NCBI RefSeq assembly: GCF_019802045.1
Contig: NZ_JAHVHU010000006.1
Location: 1-64,000 of the forward strand
Direction: 5' to 3'
DNA: 64,000 bases
Source of the DNA: Membranihabitans marinus
GTDB lineage: Bacteria; Bacteroidota; Bacteroidia; Chitinophagales; Saprospiraceae
The first letter of the stretch is position 1. Every line of letters begins with the position of its first letter. This document shows, one piece after another, positions 44,689 through 54,996 of the stretch. The translations under genes were made by a program, and so were the position numbers. The notes beneath the pieces were generated by a model. That model was not told the origin of the DNA, ran no database searches, and saw only the letters and a program-made list of their open reading frames with translations.

Positions 44689-47115
44689 ATGAGAAATAAA
44701 AATATGTTTGATAACATGAGATTTTTTGATAGCATATCCAACCAGGACAGCTATATAAACATCGATCGAATTGATGACCTCAATTCTGATCCCAAAGAAA
44801 TGGAAGTAGAATCATTGCCGATCGTTGCATTACGCAACACTGTACTTTTTCCTGGGGTGGTGATTCCCATTACGGTTGGCCGGGATAAATCAATGCGTGC
44901 AGTCAAGGCTGCACACGATAAATCCAATTTATTGGGTATTGTCTCGCAGAAAAGAGCTGAGACTGAAGACCCCCTTCCGGACGAGTTATACCGGGTGGGA
45001 ACCGTCGCCCGCATTGTGAAATTGATTCATACGAACGATGGCAGTTTGACGGCAATCTTACAGGGTCGCTTTAGATTTGAACTTGAAAACATCATTTCTG
45101 ATCACCCCTATCTTTATGGGAAGGTCAATCCTTTGGCTAATGTTACCGGTGATGTGACAGATATGGAAGTTCAGGCGCTGATATCATCGATCAATGACAC
45201 ATCCCGAAAAATAATCGAATTGTCTCCTCAGATTCCTTCTGAGGCTGTAATGATGTTAAAAAACATTGACAGTCCTTTATTCTTACTCGATTTCATTTCT
45301 TCCAATCTCAATGTAAATGTCGAAGCAAAGCAGCATATTCTGGAAGAAAACAACCTTAAAACCAAAGCCGAAAAAGTTCTCAAACTACTGAACAAAGATC
45401 TCAAAGTTCTTGAACTTAAGAACCAAATTGAAAACAAGGCCCGGGTAGATATTGAAAAACAGCAGCGAGATTATTTTTTGAATCAACAACTAAAAACAAT
45501 TCAGGAAGAGTTGGGGGACAATCCGCAGCAAGAGGAGATTGCCCACATGAAAAAGCGAGCCAAGGATAAAAAATGGCCGGAAAAAGTAGCCAAAGCCTTC
45601 AAAAAGGAAATAGCCCGGTTGCAACGATTAAATCCTCAGGTTCCTGAATATGGAATTACCGTAAGTCACCTGGAATTATTACTCGACCTACCGTGGGGTG
45701 AATTTACGGATGATAATTTTGATTTGAAGAAAGTCCGGAAAGTGTTAGATAATGATCACTACGGTTTGAACAAAATCAAAGATCGAATCATCGAACATTT
45801 GGCCGTATTAAAACTCAAAGGAGATATGAAGGCACCTATATTGTGCCTGGTAGGCCCTCCCGGTGTTGGTAAGACTTCTCTTGGTACAAGTGTAGCAGAG
45901 GCGATTAACCGGAAATACATTCGGATGTCTCTGGGGGGATTGCATGATGAATCCGAAATTCGGGGGCATCGTAAGACCTATATCGGCGCCATGCCCGGTC
46001 GAATCATCCAGTCTATCAAAAAGGCGCAATCTTCCAACCCTGTTTTCATTCTCGATGAAATCGATAAAATTGGAAGCGATTTTCGGGGTGACCCATCTTC
46101 GGCTTTACTGGAAGTCCTTGATCCCGCTCAGAACCATGCTTTTTATGATAATTATCTGGAATCAGAGTATGATCTGTCCAAGGTCATGTTCATTGCCACA
46201 GCCAATACGCTCAATGGAATTCAACCGGCACTAAGAGACCGAATGGAAATCATTCATGTGAGTGGATATTCTGAAGAAGAAAAACTGCAAATCGCCAAGA
46301 AGCATTTGGTTCCTGATCAGCGAAAAGAGCATGGGCTGAAAGCAAAACAGATAAAAATCAGTGACGCGACACTAAAACAAGTAATTCGAGAGTACACCCG
46401 GGAGTCGGGTGTCCGGAGTCTGAACCGGGAAATTGCCGGTCTGATGCGTCATGCAGCAAAAGAAGTAGCTATGGAAAATGCTCCATCAGTTACTGTACGC
46501 AAAAGTGATCTGGAAGACATACTAGGCCCGAGTAAATTCAGTAAAGATGTTTATCAGGAAACTGAAGTTCCCGGTGTGGCGGTCGGTCTCGCTTGGACCT
46601 CTGTAGGAGGTGATATATTGTTTATAGAATCTTCAGCAAGCGAAGGGAAAGGAAAATTAACCCTCACTGGAAATCTGGGGGATGTCATGAAAGAGTCCGC
46701 ATCCACGGCATTGACCTACATCAAATCCAAAGCGACCGAGCTGGGTATTGACCCTGGTTCATTCGCTGAAAAAGATATTCATATACACATTCCCGAAGGG
46801 GCTATTCCCAAAGACGGACCCTCCGCCGGGATAACTATGTTAACTTCATTGGTCTCGCTCTTTCAGGGTATTACAGTCAAGCCCTACCTGGCGATGACCG
46901 GTGAAATCACGTTGCGCGGAAAAGTTCTGCCTGTGGGAGGAATCAAGGAAAAAGTACTGGCAGCCAAACGGTCGGGCATCAAGGAGATTATTCTCTGCGA
47001 AAAAAATAAAAAAAATATCAAGGAAATAGACGACCGATACTTGGAGGGTCTGAAGTTTCATTATGTATCAAATATGATGGATGTACTTGACATCGCTTTG
47101 GAAGGTCGGTCGTAA
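44689..47115 (+). CDS. lon: ATP-dependent protease Lon
   Basis: 808 residues. The N-terminal substrate-binding domain (VESLPIVALRNTVLFPGVVI) is followed by a helical region, an AAA+ ATPase domain (Walker A GPPGVGKTSLGTSVAEA; Walker B PVFILDEIDKIG) and the serine-lysine protease domain. Catalytic Ser712 lies in PKDGPSAGITM and Lys755 in GGIKEKVLAAKRSG. Lon degrades misfolded and regulatory proteins. Length is standard. It is transcribed alone with about 200 nt between the tandem inverted repeats and its start. Confidence 0.98.
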   Translation: MRNKNMFDNMRFFDSISNQDSYINIDRIDDLNSDPKEMEVESLPIVALRNTVLFPGVVIPITVGRDKSMRAVKAAHDKSNLLGIVSQKRAETEDPLPDELYRVGTVARIVKLIHTNDGSLTAILQGRFRFELENIISDHPYLYGKVNPLANVTGDVTDMEVQALISSINDTSRKIIELSPQIPSEAVMMLKNIDSPLFLLDFISSNLNVNVEAKQHILEENNLKTKAEKVLKLLNKDLKVLELKNQIENKARVDIEKQQRDYFLNQQLKTIQEELGDNPQQEEIAHMKKRAKDKKWPEKVAKAFKKEIARLQRLNPQVPEYGITVSHLELLLDLPWGEFTDDNFDLKKVRKVLDNDHYGLNKIKDRIIEHLAVLKLKGDMKAPILCLVGPPGVGKTSLGTSVAEAINRKYIRMSLGGLHDESEIRGHRKTYIGAMPGRIIQSIKKAQSSNPVFILDEIDKIGSDFRGDPSSALLEVLDPAQNHAFYDNYLESEYDLSKVMFIATANTLNGIQPALRDRMEIIHVSGYSEEEKLQIAKKHLVPDQRKEHGLKAKQIKISDATLKQVIREYTRESGVRSLNREIAGLMRHAAKEVAMENAPSVTVRKSDLEDILGPSKFSKDVYQETEVPGVAVGLAWTSVGGDILFIESSASEGKGKLTLTGNLGDVMKESASTALTYIKSKATELGIDPGSFAEKDIHIHIPEGAIPKDGPSAGITMLTSLVSLFQGITVKPYLAMTGEITLRGKVLPVGGIKEKVLAAKRSGIKEIILCEKNKKNIKEIDDRYLEGLKFHYVSNMMDVLDIALEGRS

Positions 47116-47245
47116 TTTCTCAGCATTTTATTACCCTCGAAAACTATGATTAAGCGGATTTCCGTTAATTTGGGGTTAAATACGGGAGGTCGAATTGCGA
47201 TGAAATCCGTATCTTTCGTTCTATTATATAAAATGAGCTTTCACA

Positions 47246-47923
47246 ATGACGTTACATAAATTGATATTAGTTTTCTTAGCCCTGTTAAGTTTTGGAGTGA
47301 GTCAGAAAGCGTATGCACAGGACAGTAATAAAATGACAGACAGTACACTGGTGCAATTTTCGGGCGTTATCGTGGGTGACCAGGGAAATGATACCATAGC
47401 TCCCATTCCCTTTGCCAATATTTACATTCCGGAATCCGGCCGAGGAACTTATTCCAATCTCGATGGATTCTTTTCAATCGTAGCACGGCAAGGCGATATG
47501 ATCGAATTTTCAGCGGTGGGTTTTAAAAAAGTGGAATTTGAGATTCCTGACACTTTAACCACAAACAGATACAGCATTGTCCAGTTGCTGTCCCAGGACA
47601 GCATTGTCCTGCCTCAAGCCACGATATATCCATGGCCCAGTAGAGAGCATTTCAAAGAGGAATTTTTAGCATTGGAGGTACCCAATGATGGCCTCGAAGA
47701 TCTGGCAGCAGAAAATTTATCAGAAGAAAAACTTCAGGCACTGCGGGATATCACACCCCGAAGTGGCGAAGAGACTTCTGCGTTTTATCTCCAGCAGCAA
47801 GCAAAATCCTATCAATACATTGGTCAGGTTCCTCCCCAGAATATTTTCAGTCCTTTGGCTTGGGCCAAATTTATCAAATCACTAAAAGACGGTGATTTCA
47901 AGAAAAAATCAAATAATAATTAG
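47246..47923 (+). CDS. Secreted protein with CarboxypepD-regulatory-like domain
   Basis: 225 residues. A signal peptide (LVFLALLSFGVSQKAYA) is followed by a carboxypeptidase-regulatory beta-sandwich at about 38-120 (IAPIPFANIYIPESGRGTYS, LDGFFSIVARQGDMIEFSAV and GFKKVEFEIP). The remainder (EHFKEEFLALEVPNDGLEDL and so on) is helical and not recognised; it ends in polar lysine/asparagine residues. The family is widespread in Bacteroidota, often as an N-terminal module of outer-membrane proteins, but here it has no barrel behind it. The role is unknown. It precedes metF by 81 nt on the same strand. Confidence 0.8.
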   Translation: MTLHKLILVFLALLSFGVSQKAYAQDSNKMTDSTLVQFSGVIVGDQGNDTIAPIPFANIYIPESGRGTYSNLDGFFSIVARQGDMIEFSAVGFKKVEFEIPDTLTTNRYSIVQLLSQDSIVLPQATIYPWPSREHFKEEFLALEVPNDGLEDLAAENLSEEKLQALRDITPRSGEETSAFYLQQQAKSYQYIGQVPPQNIFSPLAWAKFIKSLKDGDFKKKSNNN

Positions 47924-48004
47924 TTGCATTATTTATCTTCACCGTCTCAATACTAAAGGAATAGGATAGATTCCCTCTGCTCATTGATCAAATATGATGC
48001 GTCT

Positions 48005-48964
48005 ATGAAAGTTACTGATTACTTCGAAAAAGCCAATGGCCAGACTCTGATATCATTTGAAGTATTGCCCCCCATCAAAGGAGGTGGCATAAAATCCATC
48101 TTCAAGACCCTGGATCCCTTGATGGAGTTCAAGCCCCCTTTTATTGATGTGACCTATCATCGCGAAGAATATGTCTACAAAGCGAATAAGAACGGCTATT
48201 ATGAAAAAACATCCATACGAAAGCGACCAGGTACAGTAGGAATTTGCACCGCCATCATGCATCGCTATGGTGTCGAAGCAGTTCCTCATTTGTTGTGTGG
48301 CGGATTTACCAAAGAAGAAACAGAAGATGTACTGATCGATCTCAACTTTCTGAGTATAAAAAATGTTCTGGCACTGCGGGGTGATGCACGAAAATTTGAA
48401 TCTTCGTTCTCACCTACACCTGGTGGCCATCACTATGCCATTGACCTGGTTCGCCAAATCAGGAACATGAACAAAGGAAAGTACCTCGATGATAATATTG
48501 AACATGGTCAAAAAACAAATTTTTGCATTGGCGTAGCCGGTTATCCCGAAAAACATTTTGAGGCGCCCAATATGACTACAGATTTAGAACTGACTTTTGA
48601 TAAAATCAAAGCAGGTGGAGAATACATCGTCACCCAAATGTTTTTCGACAACAAAGCCTATTTTAATTATCTTGAACTGTGTAAGAAAATAGGTATTCAT
48701 GTCCCGATCGTACCGGGGATTAAGCCCTTGACGAAGATATATCAACTTACTTCGATCCCCCGATTTTTCCACGTCAATATCCCTGAAGAACTATCCAAGG
48801 AAGTATTGAAAGTAAAGGATGACCGTAAAAAAGTCAAAGAGGTGGGTATTGAATGGTGCATTCATCAATCCAAAGAACTTAAAGCTGCAGGCGTGCCGTG
48901 CATCCACTACTATACGATGGGAGACTCGAAGACCATCCGGCGCATTGCAGAAGCCGTGTTTTAA
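48005..48964 (+). CDS. metF: Methylenetetrahydrofolate reductase
   Basis: 319 residues from ATG 48005 (MKVTDYFEKANGQTLISFEV), the usual N-terminus; an ATG at 47984 adds 7 unlikely residues. The enzyme reduces 5,10-methylene-THF to 5-methyl-THF with FAD for methionine synthesis. The family signatures are SFEVLPPIKGGG near residue 18, ALRGDARKFE near 120 (flavin binding), TQMFFDNKAYFNYLELCKK near 215 and IPIVPGIKPLTKI near 240. metK is also in this window, 5 kb away on the other strand and not in the same operon. Confidence 0.95.
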   Translation: MKVTDYFEKANGQTLISFEVLPPIKGGGIKSIFKTLDPLMEFKPPFIDVTYHREEYVYKANKNGYYEKTSIRKRPGTVGICTAIMHRYGVEAVPHLLCGGFTKEETEDVLIDLNFLSIKNVLALRGDARKFESSFSPTPGGHHYAIDLVRQIRNMNKGKYLDDNIEHGQKTNFCIGVAGYPEKHFEAPNMTTDLELTFDKIKAGGEYIVTQMFFDNKAYFNYLELCKKIGIHVPIVPGIKPLTKIYQLTSIPRFFHVNIPEELSKEVLKVKDDRKKVKEVGIEWCIHQSKELKAAGVPCIHYYTMGDSKTIRRIAEAVF

Positions 48965-48965
48965 T

Positions 48966-48991
48966 TAGGTGGTAGGTGGTAGATAGAGTAG
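48966..48991. repeat. Short heptamer array (TAGGTGG unit)
   Basis: TAGGTGG, TAGGTGG, TAGATAG, AGTAG directly after the metF stop codon: three exact 7-nt steps plus a partial unit. Confidence 0.6.
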
Positions 48992-49123
48992 TAATCCTGA
49001 ACTTAGGATTTGTAAGCTTGCCTAACCCGCAAATTTTATGGCTTTTGATTTACCCACCTGGCGTTGATTATTGTTTTATACCCTTTGTATTTGATAATGC
49101 CGTATCGCTGGCAAAAATCACCC

Positions 49124-49257
49124 TAACCCGCTTTATTCACCACGTCAATTTATTATTACACATGATACACAGTGCATCAATTGCTTAATTTCCAAAATCG
49201 GGCATATTACACAGCCCAATTTTGGGTGACGTTTGACTTTTGAATCATGCGGGCTAA
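49124..49257. repeat. Palindromic interspersed repeat, copy C
   Basis: Begins CTAACCCGCTTTATTCACCA and ends in GCGGGCTAA; central stem TCCAAAATCGGGC / GCCCAATTTTGGG. It carries AATCAT after GACTTTTG, an insertion relative to copy B that copy A shares in part. Located between the metF 3' end and the 3' end of the gene at 49323-49730. Confidence 0.85.
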
Positions 49258-49322
49258 GTCGAGAAGTCTGTCGGATCAAGCACCCACCACCAACAATTAA
49301 TCATCAACCATCAAGAGAGGAC

Positions 49323-49730
49323 CTACCCCGTGGAATCAACCTTCTGATAATAAACCACATTTTTGCTTTGTTCGCCGGATTCACCAATATGAATACTGGT
49401 CACTTTCAATTCTCCGGTATCAAGAACTTCTCTGATTTCCATCGATCGCACTTGGTTATCCTCCAGCTTTGAGGTCGTGAGTTTATTTTTACCACGCACC
49501 TTTGTTACATACTTCCAATCCGTTCCCGATGCTTTCCGGGGAACACCGTCAGTATGTATTGTATAACCAAGAAAACCATTCTTATCATCCCTCGTTTGCC
49601 ACTCCGAATGAATCATCATCATATTGTTGCGAACCTGCTGAATGGTATAAATATTCTCTTTTTTATCTACATCGACTTGAACCTCAGAACGCTCTGGAAC
49701 CATCTTCCACCTACCGACAAACTTATCCAT
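49323..49730 (-). CDS. Small hypothetical protein, possible lipocalin-like fold
   Basis: 135 residues with no signal peptide. The start MDKFVGRWKMVPERSEVQVD and a run of amphipathic beta-strands (NMMMIHSEWQTRDDKNGFLG, TDWKYVTKVRGKNKLTTSKL, LKVTSIHIGESGEQSKNVVY) recall small lipocalin or calycin-type barrels, in which a GxW motif near the N-terminus is typical. The match is structural intuition only. A lone gene with the palindromic repeat downstream. Confidence 0.65.
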   Translation of the reverse strand: MDKFVGRWKMVPERSEVQVDVDKKENIYTIQQVRNNMMMIHSEWQTRDDKNGFLGYTIHTDGVPRKASGTDWKYVTKVRGKNKLTTSKLEDNQVRSMEIREVLDTGELKVTSIHIGESGEQSKNVVYYQKVDSTG

Positions 49731-50079
49731 AAATAGTACGTTTAATTATCAATTAATAAAATAATATTTGGCTAAGGCCAATACAATCATCCTATTATTC
49801 TAATTGATCCACATTAAATAAAACGACCATATTCTCGATATGTTTTACCCGATCGGGAAATAAAGTCTTAAACTTTCTAGCTAGATTTACACTTTTCACA
49901 AGCGGGAATCTATTCTTCCTAACACTGAAAAGCGAGTAAAGTCTGGCCTTTCTTTCACATATTCTCACGATGCAGAATATACGAAAAATATTAGGATATT
50001 TAACAATATATCCAAGTTATAAATAATAATAATTACCTATGTGTCCAGAATAAATCCAATCAACCCTTTTGCAGTTTTA
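49731..50079. other. Gene-free stretch between an unknown gene and gcvP
   Basis: AT-rich, with one 10-bp palindrome CCCGATCGGG near 49848. No gene, array or convincing promoter recognised. Confidence 0.5.
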
Positions 50080-52950
50080 TCAGGTTGTCTCATAAGTGTC
50101 TACCGGCGGGCACGTGCATATCAGATTACGATCTCCATAGGCATTGTCAACCCGGGCCACCGGGCTATAGAACTTGGATTGTTCCCGCAAAGAATCGACG
50201 GGATACAAAGCCTTGGACCGATTATAGGGAAAATCCCAATTATCGTCTGTCGCTAGATAGAGTGGATGAGGTGCGTTAATCAGAACATTGTTGTCAGCCG
50301 GATATTCACCGCGAGCAATTTCATCAATTTCTTGCTTAATCTGAATCATCGCTTCACAAAAGCGATCCAACTCCTTTTTATCTTCGCTTTCCGTGGGTTC
50401 GATCATCAACGTACCGGGAACCGGAAAGGAGAGGGTTGGTGCATGAAAACCATAATCAATCAATCGTTTAGCTACATCTTCAGCCTGGATACCCACCTCT
50501 TTAAACATACGTAAATCAAGGATCAACTCGTGGCCAACCCAGCCGCCGGCACCGGAATACAACACCTCATAGTGTGGAGACAATACCTTTTTGAGATAGT
50601 TCGCATTTAAAATCGCATATTTCGTTACGTTCTTAAGTCCGCGAGAACCAAGCAACCGGATATATGCATAAGAAACCAGCAGTATATTCGCAGAGCTGTA
50701 GGGCGCTGAGGCCACGGGCTGAATGGATTTGGCCTTGTGAGAGTCCTCTACAAACGGATGTGACGGCAGGTAAGGAGCGAGAAGTTCATTTACAAATACG
50801 GGGCCCATTCCAGGACCACCGCCACCATGGGGAATAGCAAATGTCTTGTGCAAATTCAAATGACATACATCCGCACCTATTGTTCCCGGCGAGGTGTATC
50901 CAATCTGTGCATTCATGTTGGCCCCATCCATGTAAACAAGTCCTCCAACCCCGTGTATACTCGCGCAAATAGTTAATATTTGTCGTTCAAAAATACCATG
51001 GGTAGAGGGGTAAGTCACCATTAGAGCAGCCACCTGATCGCCCAGCTCTTCAAGCAATGAGTTCAAGTGACTTAAATCTATATTGCCCTGGTCATCCGAT
51101 TGGACAATCCGAACCCGATAACCTGCCAGGATGGCAGATGCCGGGTTTGTTCCGTGAGCCGAGGATGGAATAAGCACAATCTGGCGTTTATCATCACCTC
51201 GATCTTCATGATATGCTTTGATAAGCAACAGCCCTGTATATTCCCCTTGCGCACCGGAATTGGGCTGGAACGTATACGCCGATAGATCAGTTAGTGCACA
51301 CAAGTATTCACCCAGTTCATGAATAATTTCTTGATACCCCCTTGCTTGATCTTTGGGCACCAGTGGATGCAGTCCTGAAAATTCTGTCCATGTCAGCGGT
51401 AATAATTCAGTCGCCGCATTGAGTTTCATCGTACAGGACCCCAATGGGATCATCGAATGGACCAAAGAAAGATCTTTGTTTTCCAATCGTTTGATGTATC
51501 GCATCATTTGAGTTTCGGAGCGATAGGAATGAAAGACCGGATGAGTCATAAAATCATCTTTCCGAAGATATTCCTCCTTTATTCCTCCTGAGAATTCCAG
51601 ATCATCACCATTGGCTTGAAAGATCTCCAGTATTTCCTTGACTTCCTGACTGGTAGATTTCTCATCCAACGAGATCTGAATCCCATCGGAGGTGTACAGA
51701 AAGTTATATCCGGCTTGAACAGCTCTTTCCTGAATACGATGCTTTTCTGAATCAGGTATTTTAATCGACAAGGTATCAAAATAGCATAAATCCTCCACCG
51801 AGTACCCGCTTTTTTTCAGTGAACGTGCCAGTCCTGCTGTCAGCAGATGTATTTTTAAAGCAATTCGTTTGAGATTCTGCGGACCATGATATACGGCATA
51901 CATGCCTGCTAAAATTGCTAAAAGGGCCTGTGCGGTACAAATGTTGGACGTGGCTTTTTCTCTTTTGATGTGTTGTTCCCGGGTTTGTAAAGCCATCCGA
52001 TAGGCGGGGTGCCCGTTGATATCTTTACTCAATCCAATGATCCGGCCTGGGATATTCCGTTTAAACTTTTCTTTGCACGAAAAATAGGCGGCATGTGGAC
52101 CGCCATATCCCATCGGCACACCAAATCGTTGGGTACTGCCTACAGCAGCGTCGTACCCCAAAGCACCAGGTGATTGCAACAATGTAAGGGATAAAAGATC
52201 GCAAATGGCCACCAGTCCGATATTTTCTTGTATGAGATCGTCTATCGATGTTCCGATGTGAGACACATCTCCTTTGGAATCGGGGTACTGCATGGCTACC
52301 ACTACAGCACGGGTGGCATCAATATCAGAAAGTGTTTCAAAATATTCCACCGTGTAGCCTTGTGAACTCAGGCGTGATTCGATTACTGCTTTCGTCTGCG
52401 CAAACACCTGCTCATGTACATAGCATACGAGCTTTGGATTTTTCTTATTCTTTTTATTCACAAAATCAGCCACCATGGAGATGGCCTCGCCGGCTGCGGT
52501 TCCTTCATCAAGTAATGAAGCATTCGCAATCGGTAATCCCGTCAGATCTGACACCACGGTTTGATAATTAAACAAAGCCTCCAGTCGACCTTGCGATATT
52601 TCAGACTGGTACGGTGTGTACTGCGTGTACCAACCGGGATTCTCGAATATGTTCCGACGAATAACGGATGGCGTAAAGGTATCATAGTACCCCTGCCCGA
52701 TCAAACTTCGAAGGACCGTATTCTTCGTACTTTTCTTTCGTATTAATTCCAGGTATTGAAACTCAGTAAGCGGATCGAGTTTTAGGGACATTCGATCGCA
52801 CAGTATGCTGAGCGGGATCACATCATGTACCAATTGGTCCGCGGAAGAAATTTTCAGCTCGGATACCATTTCATCCAAATCTGAAGCGGATAAGCCGATG
52901 TGTCTGTTTTCAAAATTGATAAGCTGGTCGCTTTGACGTTCATTCATCAC
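50080..52950 (-). CDS. gcvP: Glycine dehydrogenase (decarboxylating), P-protein
   Basis: A single 956-residue chain with fused N-terminal and C-terminal halves. It releases CO2 from glycine with PLP and hands the aminomethyl group to the H-protein. The C-terminal half carries the PLP lysine in HLNLHKTFAIPHGGGGPGMG. The N-terminal start (NFENRHIGLSASDLDEMVSE) and YTPYQSEISQGRLEALFNYQ are family hallmarks. The other glycine-cleavage genes (gcvT, gcvH, lpd) are not in this window. I see no glycine-riboswitch-like structure just upstream, although none was modelled. Confidence 0.98.
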   Translation of the reverse strand: MMNERQSDQLINFENRHIGLSASDLDEMVSELKISSADQLVHDVIPLSILCDRMSLKLDPLTEFQYLELIRKKSTKNTVLRSLIGQGYYDTFTPSVIRRNIFENPGWYTQYTPYQSEISQGRLEALFNYQTVVSDLTGLPIANASLLDEGTAAGEAISMVADFVNKKNKKNPKLVCYVHEQVFAQTKAVIESRLSSQGYTVEYFETLSDIDATRAVVVAMQYPDSKGDVSHIGTSIDDLIQENIGLVAICDLLSLTLLQSPGALGYDAAVGSTQRFGVPMGYGGPHAAYFSCKEKFKRNIPGRIIGLSKDINGHPAYRMALQTREQHIKREKATSNICTAQALLAILAGMYAVYHGPQNLKRIALKIHLLTAGLARSLKKSGYSVEDLCYFDTLSIKIPDSEKHRIQERAVQAGYNFLYTSDGIQISLDEKSTSQEVKEILEIFQANGDDLEFSGGIKEEYLRKDDFMTHPVFHSYRSETQMMRYIKRLENKDLSLVHSMIPLGSCTMKLNAATELLPLTWTEFSGLHPLVPKDQARGYQEIIHELGEYLCALTDLSAYTFQPNSGAQGEYTGLLLIKAYHEDRGDDKRQIVLIPSSAHGTNPASAILAGYRVRIVQSDDQGNIDLSHLNSLLEELGDQVAALMVTYPSTHGIFERQILTICASIHGVGGLVYMDGANMNAQIGYTSPGTIGADVCHLNLHKTFAIPHGGGGPGMGPVFVNELLAPYLPSHPFVEDSHKAKSIQPVASAPYSSANILLVSYAYIRLLGSRGLKNVTKYAILNANYLKKVLSPHYEVLYSGAGGWVGHELILDLRMFKEVGIQAEDVAKRLIDYGFHAPTLSFPVPGTLMIEPTESEDKKELDRFCEAMIQIKQEIDEIARGEYPADNNVLINAPHPLYLATDDNWDFPYNRSKALYPVDSLREQSKFYSPVARVDNAYGDRNLICTCPPVDTYETT

Positions 52951-53112
52951 ACACTAAATTTAAATTTTCAAAGGGTGTATGAATGACTCTAACCGGTCAT
53001 TCTATCTATCACCCGGTACGCTGGATACTGACCAAACCCGATCACGAGCGCATTTTGGAAACTCAGTGCGAAAAATGGTCATTATACCCGGGCGTCCCGG
53101 AATATCAAACCA

Positions 53113-54375
53113 TTAAAGCCCAAATTGTTTGCGAATATCATCCACCCGGTCTTCCTTCTCCCACGTAAAGGTCTCTACCTTCCGTTCATTTTTGGTTCCG
53201 TTGCTTCCAAAATCGACTAATTTATGGCCGGGCATGCGTCCCATATGGCCATAAGCAGCAGTTTCTTCAAATATAGGCTGGTCTAGTTTGTAATCCCTGA
53301 TGATAGCGGCAGGCCGAAGATCAAACAACTCCTGAATTATGACAGCCAATTCACCATCGGTAAGTCCTACACGGGAACCTCCAAATGTATTCACATAAAT
53401 ACTGACCGGATCGACGACACCTATGGCATAGGCCACCTGGACCAGTATCTTGTCCGCTACACCAGCTGCTACAAAATTCCGCGCAATATGTCGGCTGGCA
53501 TACGCCGCTGACCGATCAACTTTCGTGGCATCCTTACCCGAAAAAGCACCGCCACCATGAGCTCCTTTGCCACCGTATGTATCTACGATAATTTTTCGTC
53601 CTGTCAATCCTGTATCACCGTGCGGACCGCCAATCACAAATTTTCCTGTGGGATTGATTTTATATTTGATGTGATCATTGAAAAGCTTTTGGATATCAGC
53701 CGGACAGCTTTCGATAACGCGGGGAATCAGAATTCGTTTGATATCGTTATTAATTTTTTCCAGCATGCGCTGATCATTTTTATCAAACGGATCGTGCTGA
53801 GTCGACAATACAATATCACTGATACGCATAGGTCTGTGATCGTCGTCGTATTCGATCGTGACTTGAGATTTGGCATCCGGTCTCAGATAAGGGATTTCTA
53901 CGCCGGATTTTCGCAACACTGTCAATTCTCGCAGTAGCCGATGTGCCAGATATATCCCCAAAGGCATGTACGTCTCGGTTTCATTCGTTGCATACCCAAA
54001 CATCATCCCTTGATCACCCGCTCCTATTTCACGTTGTCCATCACTCTTTTTTTGATTAACTCCCATGGCGATATCGGGCGATTGTTCATGAAGTGCATTC
54101 ATGATACCGCAGCATTTCGCATCAAATTGGTATTCGGAGTTATTATACCCGATCTTCTCTATCGTATGCCGGACCACATCTTGTAGTTTGACATAGGCAT
54201 TGGAACTGACTTCTCCGGAAACAACCACCATACCTGTGGTGACCAACGTTTCACAGGCTACCCGGGATTCGGGATCCTGGCGTAAAAATTCATCCAGTAT
54301 GGCATCTGATATTTGGTCAGCAACTTTATCCGGATGTCCTTCAGATACAGATTCAGACGAAAATAAATAAGGCAT
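53113..54375 (-). CDS. metK: S-adenosylmethionine synthase
   Basis: 420 residues. It forms SAM from ATP and methionine. The signatures are [20 protein letters not shown] at the N-terminus, [12 protein letters not shown] near residue 117, and [19 protein letters not shown] near 275 (phosphate loop). Length is the usual range for Bacteroidota MetK. It is the last gene of a six-gene minus-strand cluster, 12 nt after the FAH-family gene. Confidence 0.98.
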   Translation of the reverse strand: MPYLFSSESVSEGHPDKVADQISDAILDEFLRQDPESRVACETLVTTGMVVVSGEVSSNAYVKLQDVVRHTIEKIGYNNSEYQFDAKCCGIMNALHEQSPDIAMGVNQKKSDGQREIGAGDQGMMFGYATNETETYMPLGIYLAHRLLRELTVLRKSGVEIPYLRPDAKSQVTIEYDDDHRPMRISDIVLSTQHDPFDKNDQRMLEKINNDIKRILIPRVIESCPADIQKLFNDHIKYKINPTGKFVIGGPHGDTGLTGRKIIVDTYGGKGAHGGGAFSGKDATKVDRSAAYASRHIARNFVAAGVADKILVQVAYAIGVVDPVSIYVNTFGGSRVGLTDGELAVIIQELFDLRPAAIIRDYKLDQPIFEETAAYGHMGRMPGHKLVDFGSNGTKNERKVETFTWEKEDRVDDIRKQFGL

Positions 54376-54387
54376 AATTAACTAATT

Positions 54388-54996
54388 TTACTTAATGTGA
54401 CAGGACAAAAGTTTGCGTCCATCAATATAGCCTTCCAACACGTCTCCACGTTCGACCTTTCCAACTCCAGCCGGTGTTCCTGTAAAAATCATGTCACCTT
54501 CATTCAGTGTGAAAAACTTAGACAAATAAACGATAATATCTTCATAGGAGAAAATCATATCATCGGTATTTCCTGATTGCACCATTTTGCCATTCCTATG
54601 CGTTTCAAACAAAATTGAATCTTGCAACCGAGTATTGACCGAAATAAATCGACTTAAAGCTGCAGATTGATCAAAGCCCTTGGCTATTTCCCACGGGTGC
54701 CCCTTTTCTTTTAACTTTGTCTGAAGATCCCGGGCCGTAAAATCAATTCCAAAAGCTACTTTATCATAATAGTTCGAAGCCTCTTCAGGTGCGATCGCTT
54801 TTCCATTTTTACTAATCCTGATAACGATCTCCCCCTCATACTGAACGTTGTTCGAAAAGTCAGGGAGATGAAAATCGTTATTATCCAAAAGCAGGGCCGT
54901 TACTGGCTTGCAGAAGATAAGAGGCTCATCAGGAACAGGATTATCGAGCTCCCGTGCATGTTCACGATAGTTTCGACCAACACAAAAAACCTTCAT
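54388..54996 (-). CDS. Fumarylacetoacetate hydrolase family protein
   Basis: 202 residues of the FAH fold: MKVFCVGRNYREHARELDNP start, EGEIVIRISKNGKAI with metal-binding Glu, FDFTARDLQTKLKEKGHPWE-like segment near residue 95, and FTGTPAGVGKVERGDVLEGY near 170. Members hydrolyse or decarboxylate 2-oxo or diketo acids (e.g. acylpyruvases, oxaloacetate decarboxylases). The substrate is undetermined. Start ATG at 54996 overlaps the trpS stop by one base. Confidence 0.9.
   Translation of the reverse strand: MKVFCVGRNYREHARELDNPVPDEPLIFCKPVTALLLDNNDFHLPDFSNNVQYEGEIVIRISKNGKAIAPEEASNYYDKVAFGIDFTARDLQTKLKEKGHPWEIAKGFDQSAALSRFISVNTRLQDSILFETHRNGKMVQSGNTDDMIFSYEDIIVYLSKFFTLNEGDMIFTGTPAGVGKVERGDVLEGYIDGRKLLSCHIK

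Larger units (their letters stand above)
48965..49322. other. Convergent region between metF and the unknown gene
   Basis: Contains a heptamer tract at the left end, the palindromic repeat copy C, and a shorter CCACCAACAATT-type tract at about 49280-49310. No gene. Confidence 0.6.

Noticed and set aside
52982-53000. Hairpin AATGAC/GTCATT between metK and gcvP
   Set aside because: Only six base pairs, with no T-run on either strand.
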